From Ideonella dechloratans (GTDB taxonomy: Bacteria > Pseudomonadota > Gammaproteobacteria > Burkholderiales > Burkholderiaceae_C), in contig NZ_CP088081.1 of NCBI RefSeq assembly GCF_021049305.1, positions 2,728,001-2,792,000 of the forward strand: a stretch of DNA of 64,000 bases, in the 5' to 3' direction. Made by a program: the position numbers and the translations under genes. How positions within the stretch are numbered: position 1 is the first letter of the stretch; each line of letters begins with the position of its first letter. Shown here piece by piece: positions 44,070 to 52,169 of this stretch. The notes below the pieces were generated by a model, which was given only the letters and a program-made list of their open reading frames with translations, did no database searches and had not been told where the DNA came from.

Positions 44070-44094
44070 GGCTGACTCCTAGGCCTTCAGGGCA

Positions 44095-45360
44095 TCAACG
44101 CAGGTTCACCAGGGTCTGCATGACCTGGTCCATCGTCTTGATGGTCTGGGCATTGGCCTGGTAGTTGCGCTGGGCGGTGATCATGTTCACCAGTTCGCCG
44201 GTCAGGTCCACGTTGGAATCCTCGACGGCGCCGGATTGCAGCGTGCCCAGGTTGCCCGAGCCCGGCACGCCCTTGATCGGGTCGCCCGAGTTGGAGGTCA
44301 GGCGCCAGGCGTTGCCGCCGATGGGCTGCAGCCCCTGCACGTTGCGGAAGGTGGCCGTCTCGATCTGCCCCGCAGCCTTGGTCTGGCCGTTCGAATAGCG
44401 GGCCAGCAGCACGCCGTCGTTGCCGATGGTCACGCCGGTGAGCTGCCCCGGCGCGAAGCCGTCCTGGGTCTGGTTGGTCAGTGCAAAGACCGAGCCGTAC
44501 TGGGTGGAACCGGTGACGTCCCAGGTGACCGGATCGATGGCCAGGGTGGCAGCGCCCGACGAGTTGGTCGAGGCGGGAATGCTCAGCGTGGTGGTGGTGG
44601 GCGACACGGTGGAGCCGTCCGGCGAGAAGGTCAGCGTCTGGATGGGAGTCGGGGCGCTGTCGCTGCCGCTCAGCGTCTTGCCGTTGGCCGTGGCATAGAC
44701 GTTCCAGGTGTCGTCGGCGGTCTTCTGGTAGTAGAAGCTCAGCGACACCGGCTGCCCCTTGGCGTCATACACCGTCATCGAGCGCGCCTGGTTGAAGGTC
44801 GTCGAATCGGTGAAGTTGATGCGGGGACTGGCGCTGGCGCCCGGGTCGGTGACCTGCTCGCGCGAGTCGAGGTTGAATTCGTTGGCCACCTTGGTGGTGG
44901 CCTGCGGGCTGATGCCCGAGGTGGGCAGTTGCATGGCGCTGGTGGCGCCCTGGATCACGTTGCCGTTGGCGTCGGCTCCGTAACCCAGGAGCTTCTGGCC
45001 CTGGTCGTTGACGATGTAGCCCGTCTTGTCCAGCTTGAACTGGCCGTTGCGGGAATAGACCGTCTCGCCGGTGGTGGGGTCGGTCAGCTGGAAGAAGCCG
45101 CCGCCGTTGATGGCCACGTCCAGCGAGTTGTCGGTGGCGGTGATGTTGCCCTGGGTGAACTGCTGGGCCACGGTGGCCATCTGCACGCCGATGCCCACCG
45201 GCGAGGAGCCGGCGCCCGACAGCGCGTTGGCATAGAGGTCGGCGAATTCGGCACGCGAGCTCTTGGCCCCGACGGTGCTGGCGTTGGCGATGTTGTTGCC
45301 GATGACGTCCAGGTTCTTGGACATCACGTTCAGACCGGACAGGCCTTGCTGGAAGCTCAT
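44095..45360 (-). CDS. flgE: Flagellar hook protein FlgE
   Basis: FlgE polymerises into the hook. The 421 residues begin MSFQQGLSGLNVMSKNLDVI with GNNIANASTVGAKSSRAEFA, then GGGFFQLTDPTTGETVYSRN. They contain the variable D1/D2 beta domains (about 140-340), rich in Thr, Ser, Asp and Gly, and end with DLTGELVNMITAQRNYQANA and TIKTMDQVMQTLVNLR. Length is usual for the group. It is assembled on the cap made by FlgD, the preceding gene (46-base gap). AGGAGA precedes the start codon. Confidence 0.97.
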   Translation of the reverse strand: MSFQQGLSGLNVMSKNLDVIGNNIANASTVGAKSSRAEFADLYANALSGAGSSPVGIGVQMATVAQQFTQGNITATDNSLDVAINGGGFFQLTDPTTGETVYSRNGQFKLDKTGYIVNDQGQKLLGYGADANGNVIQGATSAMQLPTSGISPQATTKVANEFNLDSREQVTDPGASASPRINFTDSTTFNQARSMTVYDAKGQPVSLSFYYQKTADDTWNVYATANGKTLSGSDSAPTPIQTLTFSPDGSTVSPTTTTLSIPASTNSSGAATLAIDPVTWDVTGSTQYGSVFALTNQTQDGFAPGQLTGVTIGNDGVLLARYSNGQTKAAGQIETATFRNVQGLQPIGGNAWRLTSNSGDPIKGVPGSGNLGTLQSGAVEDSNVDLTGELVNMITAQRNYQANAQTIKTMDQVMQTLVNLR

Positions 45361-45406
45361 GGGGTTCTCCTAGGGGAAGGAAAGGGGTCGGCGGACTGCC
45401 GTGATG

Positions 45407-46066
45407 TCAGTAATAGGCCCAGATCGCGTCGTAGGCGACACGCTGTCCGTTGTCCAGGTCCAGGGCCATGGTGCTGCCCAGGTTGCTGACGGCCTGGATG
45501 GTCTGGTTCTGCAGGCTCAGGGTGTCCACCGCCTGGCCCTTGGCCGTGGCGGTCACCTTGAAGGTCAGGGCGTCGCCCGCGCGGGAGCTGGGAATGTTCC
45601 AGCTGAAATCGTGCTTGCCGGCGTCCTGGGCGCCCAGGTCGATGGTGTCGATGGTGGTGCCGTCGGCCGACTGGATCTCGACCTTGACCGAATCGGCGGC
45701 GCTGGGCAGCTCGAAGCCGCCGTCGCCCTTGCCACCCTTCTGGCGCAGGGTGTTGCCCTCGATGGCCACATCGTGTCCCACCAGGGCCGCGCCCTGCATG
45801 GTCTGGATCTGCAGGAACTGCGAATTCAGGCCGGCGACGGTGCCGTTGAGCTGCTCGATGCCGGTGACGGTGCTGATCTGCGCCATCTGGCTGGTGACCT
45901 GGGCGTTGTCCAGCGGGTTGAGCGGATCCTGGTTCTGCATCTGGGTGACCAGCAGCTTGAGGAAGCGGTCCGACTGCTCGGACGCGCTGGTGCTGGTCAG
46001 GCCGTTGGTGGCCGTGCTGCTGGTGCCCGAGGTCTTGCTGCTGTTGTTGACGGTGTCGACGGCCAT
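45407..46066 (-). CDS. flgD: Flagellar hook-capping assembly protein FlgD
   Basis: FlgD forms the temporary cap under which hook subunits assemble. The 219 residues show a Ser/Thr/Asn-rich N-terminus and the conserved cap segment (about 34-70, SDRFLKLLVTQMQNQDPLNP then LDNAQVTSQMAQISTVTGIE). FlgD-type Tudor and Ig-like domains follow with the DGTTIDTIDLGAQDAGKHDF region. The C-terminus (VAYDAIWAYY) is normal. It is exported by the flagellar type III system and lies 40 bases after flgC. Confidence 0.95.
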   Translation of the reverse strand: MAVDTVNNSSKTSGTSSTATNGLTSTSASEQSDRFLKLLVTQMQNQDPLNPLDNAQVTSQMAQISTVTGIEQLNGTVAGLNSQFLQIQTMQGAALVGHDVAIEGNTLRQKGGKGDGGFELPSAADSVKVEIQSADGTTIDTIDLGAQDAGKHDFSWNIPSSRAGDALTFKVTATAKGQAVDTLSLQNQTIQAVSNLGSTMALDLDNGQRVAYDAIWAYY

Positions 46067-46106
46067 GACGGTCCTTCAGTCGGCGGTGGAGGTCGGAACC
46101 GGGGCC

Positions 46107-46553
46107 TCAGCCCTGGCCCATCTGGATGGTCTTGAGCATCAGGCTCTTGGCCGTGTTCATGACCTCGACGTTGTTCTGGTACGAGCGCGAGGAGGAGATC
46201 ATGTTGACCATCTCCTCGACCGGATTGACGTTGCTGTAGGTGACGTAGCCCTGGGCGTCGGCCTGCGGGTGGCTGGGGTCGAAGACCCGGCGCCCCGGCG
46301 TCTGGTCCTCCACCACGTTGGACACGCGCACCCCGGCGCTGGAGACCAGCGGGTTCTCGGCATCGCCCCGGGCAGCGGCGCCGTTGGCGTCCATCATCAC
46401 GGTCTGGAAGACGACCTCGTGCGCCTTGTAGGCCTTGCCGTCGGGCCCGGCCACGGTGTCGGCATTGGCCAGGTTGGACGCCACCGTGTTCAGGCGCTGG
46501 CTCTGCGCGCTGATGGCGCTGCCGGAAATGTCGAAGACCTTGAACATGCTCAT
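46107..46553 (-). CDS. flgC: Flagellar basal-body rod protein FlgC
   Basis: FlgC is a proximal rod subunit. The 148 residues begin MSMFKVFDISGSAISAQSQR with the rod motif ASNLANADTVAGPDGKAYKA. They include VRVSNVVEDQTPGRRVFDPS and end with the C-terminal rod helix (NPVEEMVNMISSSRSYQNNV and NTAKSLMLKTIQMG). It is about ten residues longer than enterobacterial FlgC. A second Met two codons downstream is an alternative start. Confidence 0.96.
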   Translation of the reverse strand: MSMFKVFDISGSAISAQSQRLNTVASNLANADTVAGPDGKAYKAHEVVFQTVMMDANGAAARGDAENPLVSSAGVRVSNVVEDQTPGRRVFDPSHPQADAQGYVTYSNVNPVEEMVNMISSSRSYQNNVEVMNTAKSLMLKTIQMGQG

Positions 46554-46590
46554 GGGGTCACCTCGTCGTCATTGCTCGCTGTCAGTCCGA

Positions 46591-47004
46591 TCAGCCCTGG
46601 TTCGCGCCCTTCATGGCGTCCAGCACGTTCTTGATCTGGCTGTTGAGGAAGCGCAGCGTGGCCTCGTACTTCACCGAGTTCTCGGCGAAGCTGGCCCGCT
46701 CGCGGTCCATGTCCACGGTGTTGCTGTCCAGACTGGTCTGGGAATTGAGTGCGTAGGCCAGGCCGGCCTCGCTGCGGGCGCCGGCCGCGGGCTGGATGTG
46801 GCCCGGCTCGGTCACGGCCATCTGCCCGGCCACCGGCACCGCGCCCGTGGCCTCCTTCAGCGCCTGGGCGAAGTTCATGTCGCGGGCCACATAGCCCGGC
46901 GTGTCCGCGTTGGCGATGTTGCTGGCGATCAGGCGCTGACGTTCGGCGCGCAGGCTCAGTGCCTGGGCTTGGAAGTCCATGCTCTGGGTCAGGCGGTTCA
47001 ACAT
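46591..47004 (-). CDS. flgB: Flagellar basal-body rod protein FlgB
   Basis: FlgB is the most proximal FlgB/C/F/G-type rod subunit and the first gene of the flg operon. The 137 residues begin MLNRLTQSMDFQAQALSLRA and contain RLIASNIANADTPGYVARDM and NTVDMDRERASFAENSVKYE, all highly conserved. I chose ATG 47004. The open frame upstream runs into the flgA-flgB intergenic region and has no protein character. The divergent flgA start is 195 bases away. A minus-strand CACAAT (47087-47082) is a weak promoter candidate. No FliA-type promoter is visible, in line with class II control by FlhDC in related bacteria. Confidence 0.96.
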   Translation of the reverse strand: MLNRLTQSMDFQAQALSLRAERQRLIASNIANADTPGYVARDMNFAQALKEATGAVPVAGQMAVTEPGHIQPAAGARSEAGLAYALNSQTSLDSNTVDMDRERASFAENSVKYEATLRFLNSQIKNVLDAMKGANQG

Positions 47005-47199
47005 GGCCGGCGTCCTTCTCAGACCTTCAGAAATCGGCGGAGGCTCCGAAAACACTTCGGACGCATCCTCGCTGTGCAGCGATTGTGAAAGCCGCCCCCG
47101 GCCCAGAAGGCCCGAATAGGGACCGGCTGGCGCCGCATTTCCCACCACACCGCGGCGGCGGCCTGCCTACAGTGACCCTTGTCACACCAGGATCGTGCC

Positions 47200-47919
47200 G
47201 TGCCCTTCTTTCGCCCCCTGCCCCGCCTGACCGCCACCGCCCTGTGCGCGCTGGCGGCCCATGCCTGGGCCCAGCAGGCGGAGATGGCACCGGACCTGAG
47301 CAGCCAGGTCAGCCGCCTGGCCGAGGAGGCGGCCACCCAGCGCGATGCCCAACAGGCCGGCCTGCGGGTGAAGGTGGATGTGGGCCAGTTGGACCCCCGC
47401 CTGCACCTGGCCCCCTGTCAGCGCATCCAACCCTATCTGCCCCCCGGCCTGCCGGCCTGGGGTCGCACCCGCATCGGCCTGAAATGCGTCCAGGGCGCCA
47501 AGCCCTGGAACATCAGCGTGCCGGTGACGGTGCATGTCTACCGCAATGCCCAGGTGCTGCGCGAGGCGCTGCCCGGCGGCACCGTGCTGGATGCCGGACA
47601 GCTGATGGAAGCGGAGGTGGACATCGCCGCCGCTCCCGGCGCCGCCATCTTCGATGCCGAGCAGGTCGCGGGCCGCACCCTGGCCCGCCCCCTGCCCGCC
47701 GGCGCCACGCTGCGCACCACCGACCTGAAACCCCGGCGCTGGTTCGATGCCGGCGCCACCGTGCGCGTGGTGGCCAGCGGCCCCGGCTGGTCGGCCTCCA
47801 CCGAGGGCCAGGCCATGAACCCCGGCGTCGAGGGCCAGTTGGTCCGCGTCAAGGTCGACAGCGGCAAGCTGCTGGTCGGCCGACCCACCGCCGATGGATG
47901 GGTCGAAATCAGCCCATGA
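47200..47919 (+). CDS. flgA: P-ring assembly chaperone FlgA
   Basis: FlgA is a periplasmic chaperone for FlgI polymerisation. The 239 residues have a Sec signal peptide (about 1-24, RLTATALCALAAHAWA) and a domain with RLHLAPCQRIQPYLPPG, where the Cys pairs with the later LKCVQG. A C-terminal SAF-like domain follows (GTVLDAGQLMEAEVDI, RTLARPLPAGATLRTTDLKP, and GVEGQLVRVKVDSGKLL). GTG at 47200 is preceded at 7 bases by AGGA, which decides it over an in-frame TTG at 47179. It is divergent from flgB and followed at 115 bases by flgM. Confidence 0.94.
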   Translation: MPFFRPLPRLTATALCALAAHAWAQQAEMAPDLSSQVSRLAEEAATQRDAQQAGLRVKVDVGQLDPRLHLAPCQRIQPYLPPGLPAWGRTRIGLKCVQGAKPWNISVPVTVHVYRNAQVLREALPGGTVLDAGQLMEAEVDIAAAPGAAIFDAEQVAGRTLARPLPAGATLRTTDLKPRRWFDAGATVRVVASGPGWSASTEGQAMNPGVEGQLVRVKVDSGKLLVGRPTADGWVEISP

Positions 47920-47947
47920 ATCCCCCCATTTCCGCCGCAAAAATGGC

Positions 47948-47974
47948 TAAAGTCCTGTCAGAGTCCTCCGAAAC
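47948..47974 (+). promoter_or_regulatory. FliA (sigma-28) promoter of flgM
   Basis: TAAAGTCC and TCCGAAAC are separated by exactly 11 bases, close to the sigma-28 consensus TAAAGTTT-N11-GCCGATAA. It lies 60 bases upstream of the flgM start and just after the flgA stop. Confidence 0.75.
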
Positions 47975-48034
47975 AGTTCCCAAGCGGAAGTGGATCATTG
48001 GGCTCCGTCAAAGCTGGGCCCGCAGGAGAACATC

Positions 48035-48346
48035 ATGAAGATCGGTTCCCCCGAACATCAGGTCGCGGTCAGCACACTGACCAACGACCGCTCGGCGACC
48101 GGGTCGGCCAAGAAGGCCTCGACGACCTCGCAGAGCAACAGCAGCGACAGCGCCACCGTGGCCCTGTCCAGCGCGGCCTCGCAGTTGCGTGACTCCGGCG
48201 CGCTGGACGGCACGTTCGACGCCGAGAAGGTGGCGCGCATCGCCCAGGCGATCAAGGACGGCAAGTTCCAGGTGAACGCCGACAAGATCGCCGACAAGAT
48301 GATCGCCAACGCGCAGGAACTGCTGAACAACAGCCGCTCCTCCTGA
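48035..48346 (+). CDS. flgM: Anti-sigma-28 factor FlgM
   Basis: FlgM binds FliA and blocks late flagellar genes until it is exported through the completed hook. The 103 residues have the disordered Ser/Thr-rich N-terminal half and the conserved helical C-terminus that contacts sigma-28 (ALSSAASQLRDSG, FDAEKVARIAQAIKDGKFQV, ADKIADKMIANAQELL). ATG 48035 is preceded by AGGAGA at 5 bases. A FliA-type promoter lies upstream, giving the usual negative autoregulatory loop. Upstream in-frame codons were excluded because they overlap that promoter's transcript leader. Confidence 0.95.
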   Translation: MKIGSPEHQVAVSTLTNDRSATGSAKKASTTSQSNSSDSATVALSSAASQLRDSGALDGTFDAEKVARIAQAIKDGKFQVNADKIADKMIANAQELLNNSRSS

Positions 48347-48433
48347 CGCTGACCCGGGCCAGCCCGGGACAACGCCAACGCTTCCACTGTCTGCCTGCCT
48401 TGAGGCCGGACCACCGCCGGCTTCCCGATCATC

Positions 48434-48829
48434 ATGATGACTTCCTCCTCTGAAACCCAGGCCCTGCAGGCTGTGGCCCATCTCGAGGCCACCGTGGCCG
48501 AGGTCGAGCAACACTTGGCCGCCCTGGGCTCGGCCCTGAAGCTGCAGGACGCCGGCGCCGCCGAACAGGCCGCCGCCGAACTGCACAGCGCCCTGTCCCG
48601 CGCGGTGGATCGCTTCAACCAGGCCGCCCGCACGCCGACCGGCATCCCGCCCGTGCTGCGTCGCCGCCTGGCGCGCACCAGCAGCCAGGTGGCGGCCCAG
48701 CGCGACGCGGTGGCCCGCGCCAGCCAGGCCCTGGACCGGGCCCTGGACGTGCTGATCCCCAGCGCCGAGCCGGTGGCCGTCTATGGCGGTGCCACCCGCC
48801 GCAGCAGCGGTGGCCTGGCCCAGGCCTGA
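48434..48829 (+). CDS. flgN: Probable flagellar export chaperone FlgN
   Basis: FlgN keeps FlgK and FlgL unfolded for export. The 131-residue product is almost entirely helical and Ala/Glu/Gln-rich (HLEATVAEVEQHLAALGSAL, QVAAQRDAVARASQALDRAL). It ends with a VYGGATRRSSGG segment resembling the YGxxG end of FlgN proteins. Sequence conservation in this family is weak, so the call relies mainly on position directly after flgM and on size. ATG 48434 or 48437 lacks a clear Shine-Dalgarno. A strong terminator follows. Confidence 0.7.
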   Translation: MMTSSSETQALQAVAHLEATVAEVEQHLAALGSALKLQDAGAAEQAAAELHSALSRAVDRFNQAARTPTGIPPVLRRRLARTSSQVAAQRDAVARASQALDRALDVLIPSAEPVAVYGGATRRSSGGLAQA

Positions 48830-48851
48830 CCCTCCCCCGCCCTGAACGACG

Positions 48852-48875
48852 ACAGCCCGCGAATGCGGGCTGTTT
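48852..48875 (+). terminator. Intrinsic terminator after flgN
   Basis: A perfect 9-bp stem ACAGCCCGC/GCGGGCTGT with a GAAT loop is followed by a short TT. It lies 22 bases after the flgN stop and ends the flgA-flgM-flgN unit ahead of the convergent chemoreceptor gene. Confidence 0.75.
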
Positions 48876-48965
48876 GCATTGGGAAGCGCCACGACCGGAG
48901 CAAAGGCGCCTCAAAGAAAGAGCCGGCGCAAGCGGCGCCGGCGGAGTAACCCGGCGGGACGGAAT

Positions 48966-50558
48966 TCAGGCCGGCCGCGTCGCGTCCAGCTTGAAGGTGG
49001 ACACGATGCCCACCAGTTCCTGGGCCTGCCCCTGCAGGCAGCTGGCCGCTGCCGCCATCTGCTCGACCAGGGCCGCGTTCTGCTGGGTGCTCTGATCCAT
49101 GTGGGTGACGGCCTCGCCCACCTGCACCACGCCGGCGGACTGCTCCTGGCTGGCGGTGCTGATCTCGCCCACCAGCGTGGCCACCTGGCCGATGGCCCCC
49201 ACCACCTGGCCCATGGTCTGGCCGGCCTGGTCGGCCAGGGTCGTGCCCTGGGCCACCCGCTCGACGCTGTCCTGGATCAGCTGCTTGATCTCGCGCGCGG
49301 CCTCGGCGGAGCGACCGGCCAGACTGCGCACCTCGCCGGCCACCACCGCGAAGCCGCGGCCCTGCTCCCCGGCGCGGGCCGCTTCGACCGCCGCGTTCAG
49401 GGCCAGGATGTTGGTCTGGAAGGCGATGCCGTCGACCACCCCGATGATGTCGGCGATGCGCTGCGAGGCGGCGTGGATGCCCTTCATCGTGGAGACGACC
49501 TGGTCCACCACCTGGCCGCCCTGGGTGGCCACCTGGGAGGCCTGCTGCGCCAGGGCGCTGGCTTGGCGGGCGCTGTCGGCGTTGTGGCGCACGGTGGAAC
49601 CCAGCTCCTCCATGCTGGCAGCCGTCTGTTCCAGGGCACTGGCTTGCTGCTCGGTGCGGGCCGACAGGTCATGGTTGCCCTGGGAGATCTCGGCGCTGGC
49701 GGTGGCCACCCCCTCGGAACCCTGACGGACCCGGGACACGACCTGCGTCAGCTGGTCCTGCATGGCGGAGAGGTGGCGCAACAGTTCGCCCAACTCATCG
49801 CCTCGCGCGGTTTGCAGGCGGTGGGTCAGATCGCCCTCGGCGATGCGCCGCGCCAGCACCACGGCCTCCTGCACCGGTGCGGTCACGCTGCGCGGCACCA
49901 GCACCATCAGCGCACCGCCCACCAGCAGCATCACGGCCAGGGCGGCCAGGGTGGCGTATTCCACCCGCGCCACCTTCTCGCGCACCGCGTCGGCCGCCTC
50001 GGCCGTGCCTTTGAGGTTGAAGTCCAGGATGGCCTGCATGGCGCCGAAGGCCTGCTCGAAGGCGGCGTAGCCCTTGTCGGCGAATTCGCTCTTGGCCAGC
50101 GCGGCGGCATCCAGGTCCGCCCCGCCCCGCAGCGCCACCAGGGCCGCCTGGGCCAGTTTCAGGTAGGCGTCGCGCTTGGTCTGGTAATCGGCATACAGGG
50201 CCTTCTCCTGCCGGCCCTGCTCCGCACTGTCCTCGTTGTAGGTCAGCAGCGTGGCGGCATAGACCTCGGTTTCCTTGGCCAGCCGGGCGGACAGGGTCTC
50301 GAGTTCCTGGGCGAAGACGGCCGCCTCGCGGCTGTCCCGGCCCGAGACGCGGTTGCTGACCAGCAGGTAGTGCGCCCCCAGGTCACCCTTCATGCGTCCC
50401 AGGTTGTCGATGGCCGGGATCCAGGATCCGCTGACCTCGCCGGACTCGTACTTGACCGACCGGTTCTGCCAAAGCGAATTGGCCGTGCTGAGCACGGCCA
50501 GGAGAAGGATCAGCCCGATGCCGATCGTGATGCGGAGCTTGATGCTGAGGTTCTGCAT
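48966..50558 (-). CDS. Methyl-accepting chemotaxis protein
   Basis: This transmembrane chemoreceptor has 530 residues. It has TM1 at about 8-28 and a periplasmic four-helix-bundle sensor (about 30-190, with [20 protein letters not shown]). TM2 lies at about 195-216 ([18 protein letters not shown]). It is followed by HAMP (about 216-268) and a cytoplasmic signalling domain with the near-invariant hairpin tip [20 protein letters not shown]. Methylation helices rich in Glu/Gln flank the tip. No C-terminal CheR-binding pentapeptide (NWETF type) is present. It lies downstream of fliA on the same strand behind a hairpin. The ligand is unknown, but Tsr/Tar-like receptors with this sensor fold often detect small organic acids or amino acids. 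Confidence 0.94.
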   Translation of the reverse strand: MQNLSIKLRITIGIGLILLLAVLSTANSLWQNRSVKYESGEVSGSWIPAIDNLGRMKGDLGAHYLLVSNRVSGRDSREAAVFAQELETLSARLAKETEVYAATLLTYNEDSAEQGRQEKALYADYQTKRDAYLKLAQAALVALRGGADLDAAALAKSEFADKGYAAFEQAFGAMQAILDFNLKGTAEAADAVREKVARVEYATLAALAVMLLVGGALMVLVPRSVTAPVQEAVVLARRIAEGDLTHRLQTARGDELGELLRHLSAMQDQLTQVVSRVRQGSEGVATASAEISQGNHDLSARTEQQASALEQTAASMEELGSTVRHNADSARQASALAQQASQVATQGGQVVDQVVSTMKGIHAASQRIADIIGVVDGIAFQTNILALNAAVEAARAGEQGRGFAVVAGEVRSLAGRSAEAAREIKQLIQDSVERVAQGTTLADQAGQTMGQVVGAIGQVATLVGEISTASQEQSAGVVQVGEAVTHMDQSTQQNAALVEQMAAAASCLQGQAQELVGIVSTFKLDATRPA

Positions 50559-50605
50559 GGGGCGGAGACTCTCGTCAAAACAGCCAGGGAGGCGCGGATG
50601 CAGCG

Positions 50606-50625
50606 AGGCGGCCCGCAGGCCGCCT
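50606..50625 (-). terminator. Perfect hairpin between fliA and the chemoreceptor gene
   Basis: AGGCGGCC and GGCCGCCT form a perfect 8-bp stem with a 4-base loop, starting 5 bases after the fliA stop on the minus strand. It lacks a T-tract, so termination efficiency is uncertain. Confidence 0.5.
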
Positions 50626-50629
50626 CAGC

Positions 50630-51343
50630 TCACCAGTCGCGCAGCTTGACGCGCAGCCGGGCGATCGACTGGCTGTGGAGCTGGCAGACCCGGGATTCGG
50701 TCACCCCCAGCACCGCCGCGATCTCCTTGAGGTTCATGTCGTGCTCGTAGTACATGCTCATCACGTACTGCTCGCGCTCGGGCAGCTTCTTGATCGCCTC
50801 GATCAGGGCCATGCGCATGCGCTGGTCCTGCAGCAGGGACAGGGGGTTGCCCTCCTCGTCGGCCACATGGCGGTCCAGGTACTCGTCGCCGCTCTCGTCG
50901 CCGGACATGTCCTCCAGGTAGACCAGCTGGGTGCCGCGCACCTTGGTCAGGATCTCCTGGTACTCCTCCAACGGCAGACCCATCTCCTGGGCGATCTCGC
51001 TTTCCTGCGGAGCCCGGCCCAGCTTCTGCTCCAGCCTGTGCACCGCGGCCTCGATGTCGCGCTGCTGCTTGCGGTTGCCCCGGCTCATCCAGTCGCTGCC
51101 GCGCAGCTCGTCGAGCATGGCGCCGCGGATGCGCTGGGTGGCGAAGGTTTCGAACTGCACGCCCTGGGCGATGTCGAAGCGGCCCAGCGCATCGTTCAGG
51201 CCGATCATGCCGACCTGGATCAGGTCGTCGAGTTCGACGTTGGCCGGGAGCTTGGCGATCATCTGGTGGGCCAGGCGGCGCACCAGCGGGCTGTACTGCT
51301 TGAGCAAGGTGCCGGAATCGAGGCGACCTGTGGCGGTGTACAT
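50630..51343 (-). CDS. fliA: RNA polymerase sigma factor FliA (sigma-28)
   Basis: FliA directs transcription of late flagellar and chemotaxis genes such as flgM. The 237 residues show region 2 (PLVRRLAHQMIAKLPANVEL, DDLIQVGMIGLNDALGRF, FETFATQRIRGAMLDELRGS), region 3 and region 4 with the helix-turn-helix (LPEREQYVMSMYYEHDMNLK, IAAVLGVTESRVCQLHSQSI). Length is typical. It starts 19 bases after the FlhG-like gene in the flhB-flhA-flhF cluster, behind GGGAGA. Its activity is held by FlgM, encoded at 48035. Confidence 0.97.
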   Translation of the reverse strand: MYTATGRLDSGTLLKQYSPLVRRLAHQMIAKLPANVELDDLIQVGMIGLNDALGRFDIAQGVQFETFATQRIRGAMLDELRGSDWMSRGNRKQQRDIEAAVHRLEQKLGRAPQESEIAQEMGLPLEEYQEILTKVRGTQLVYLEDMSGDESGDEYLDRHVADEEGNPLSLLQDQRMRMALIEAIKKLPEREQYVMSMYYEHDMNLKEIAAVLGVTESRVCQLHSQSIARLRVKLRDW

Positions 51344-51362
51344 GGTGTGGGTCTCCCGTCTT

Positions 51363-52145
51363 TCAATCCAGGGCCAGGGCCAGGCCGCGACCGGCGCCTG
51401 CCGCGGGCAGGCTCAGTGCGGAATGCCCCTCCAGCCCGGTGAGCTGGTTGGCCGCGACGCGTTCGAGTTCGGTGCTCACGGGCGCGGTGATCGGCAGATC
51501 GCGGTCCACCGGCGCCCAGCTCCGCAGCACGGCGGAGAGGAAGTTGTCGGCACAGCTGGCCAGGCGGTCGGCCACCCGCTCGGCGCGGCGCGGCCGCGAG
51601 GCCATGCCCACCAGCAGATCGAAGGCCATCAGGCCGCTGCGCTGCGAGAGCAGCTTCATCGCGGCATAGGCCTCGGTCAGGCTCTCGGAGCTGAGTTCGC
51701 TCATCAGCACCGGCGCCACCTCGCGCCGGCCCAGCAGGCGGCACAGGTCGCGGGCCTCGGCGTGGACGATCACCACGTCGGCCTGCGGCACGCACTCGGC
51801 CACGGCCTGCAGCCAGGCCTCGCTGCTGCCGCGGGTGTTGACGTGGCGGCGCGGCAGGCCGCGCGCGGCCAGGTAATGCACGCCCGATCCCAGGCGCTCG
51901 ATGCAGCTCGGCAGGTCGATGTCCACCAGCTCGTGCGGCTGGGGCGAACTGTCGGCGGCATCGATCACGAAGACATGGGCGCCGAGGTTGGAGAAGGCCA
52001 GGCTCAGACGCTCCAGCAGCACGCCGGCGCAGTCCACCTGGCGGTTGGCCGCCACCGGCACGATCTGCTGGCGCGGCGCGGCAAACAGCCGGCGCAGCCC
52101 GTCGGCCTGGTCACTGCCCTTGAACGAAGAGGAAAACGCGGTCAT
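51363..52145 (-). CDS. flhG: FlhG-like protein lacking the P-loop
   Basis: FlhG (FleN) is a MinD-type ATPase that sets flagellar number and stimulates the FlhF GTPase. This 260-residue protein occupies exactly the flhG position between flhF and fliA and keeps the N-terminal FlhF-activating motif DQADGLR (residues 12-18). However, where a deviant Walker A (KGGxGKT) should follow, the sequence reads IVPVAANRQVDCAGVLLERL. The later DxD region is also altered (VFVIDAADSSPQPHELVDID). ATP binding is therefore unlikely. Start ATG 52145 was chosen because GGAG lies 6 bases upstream; an in-frame TTG at 52157 contains that site. The MinD-like fold is inferred from position and the remaining pattern. 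Confidence 0.72.
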   Translation of the reverse strand: MTAFSSSFKGSDQADGLRRLFAAPRQQIVPVAANRQVDCAGVLLERLSLAFSNLGAHVFVIDAADSSPQPHELVDIDLPSCIERLGSGVHYLAARGLPRRHVNTRGSSEAWLQAVAECVPQADVVIVHAEARDLCRLLGRREVAPVLMSELSSESLTEAYAAMKLLSQRSGLMAFDLLVGMASRPRRAERVADRLASCADNFLSAVLRSWAPVDRDLPITAPVSTELERVAANQLTGLEGHSALSLPAAGAGRGLALALD

Positions 52146-52169
52146 TGACTGCTCCAACCGGCTCTGTCG

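Noticed and set aside
47005-47199. FliA-type promoter for flgB in the flgA-flgB gap
   Set aside because: No TAAAG-N15-CCGA pattern is found on either strand of the gap. Only a weak sigma-70-like CACAAT is present.
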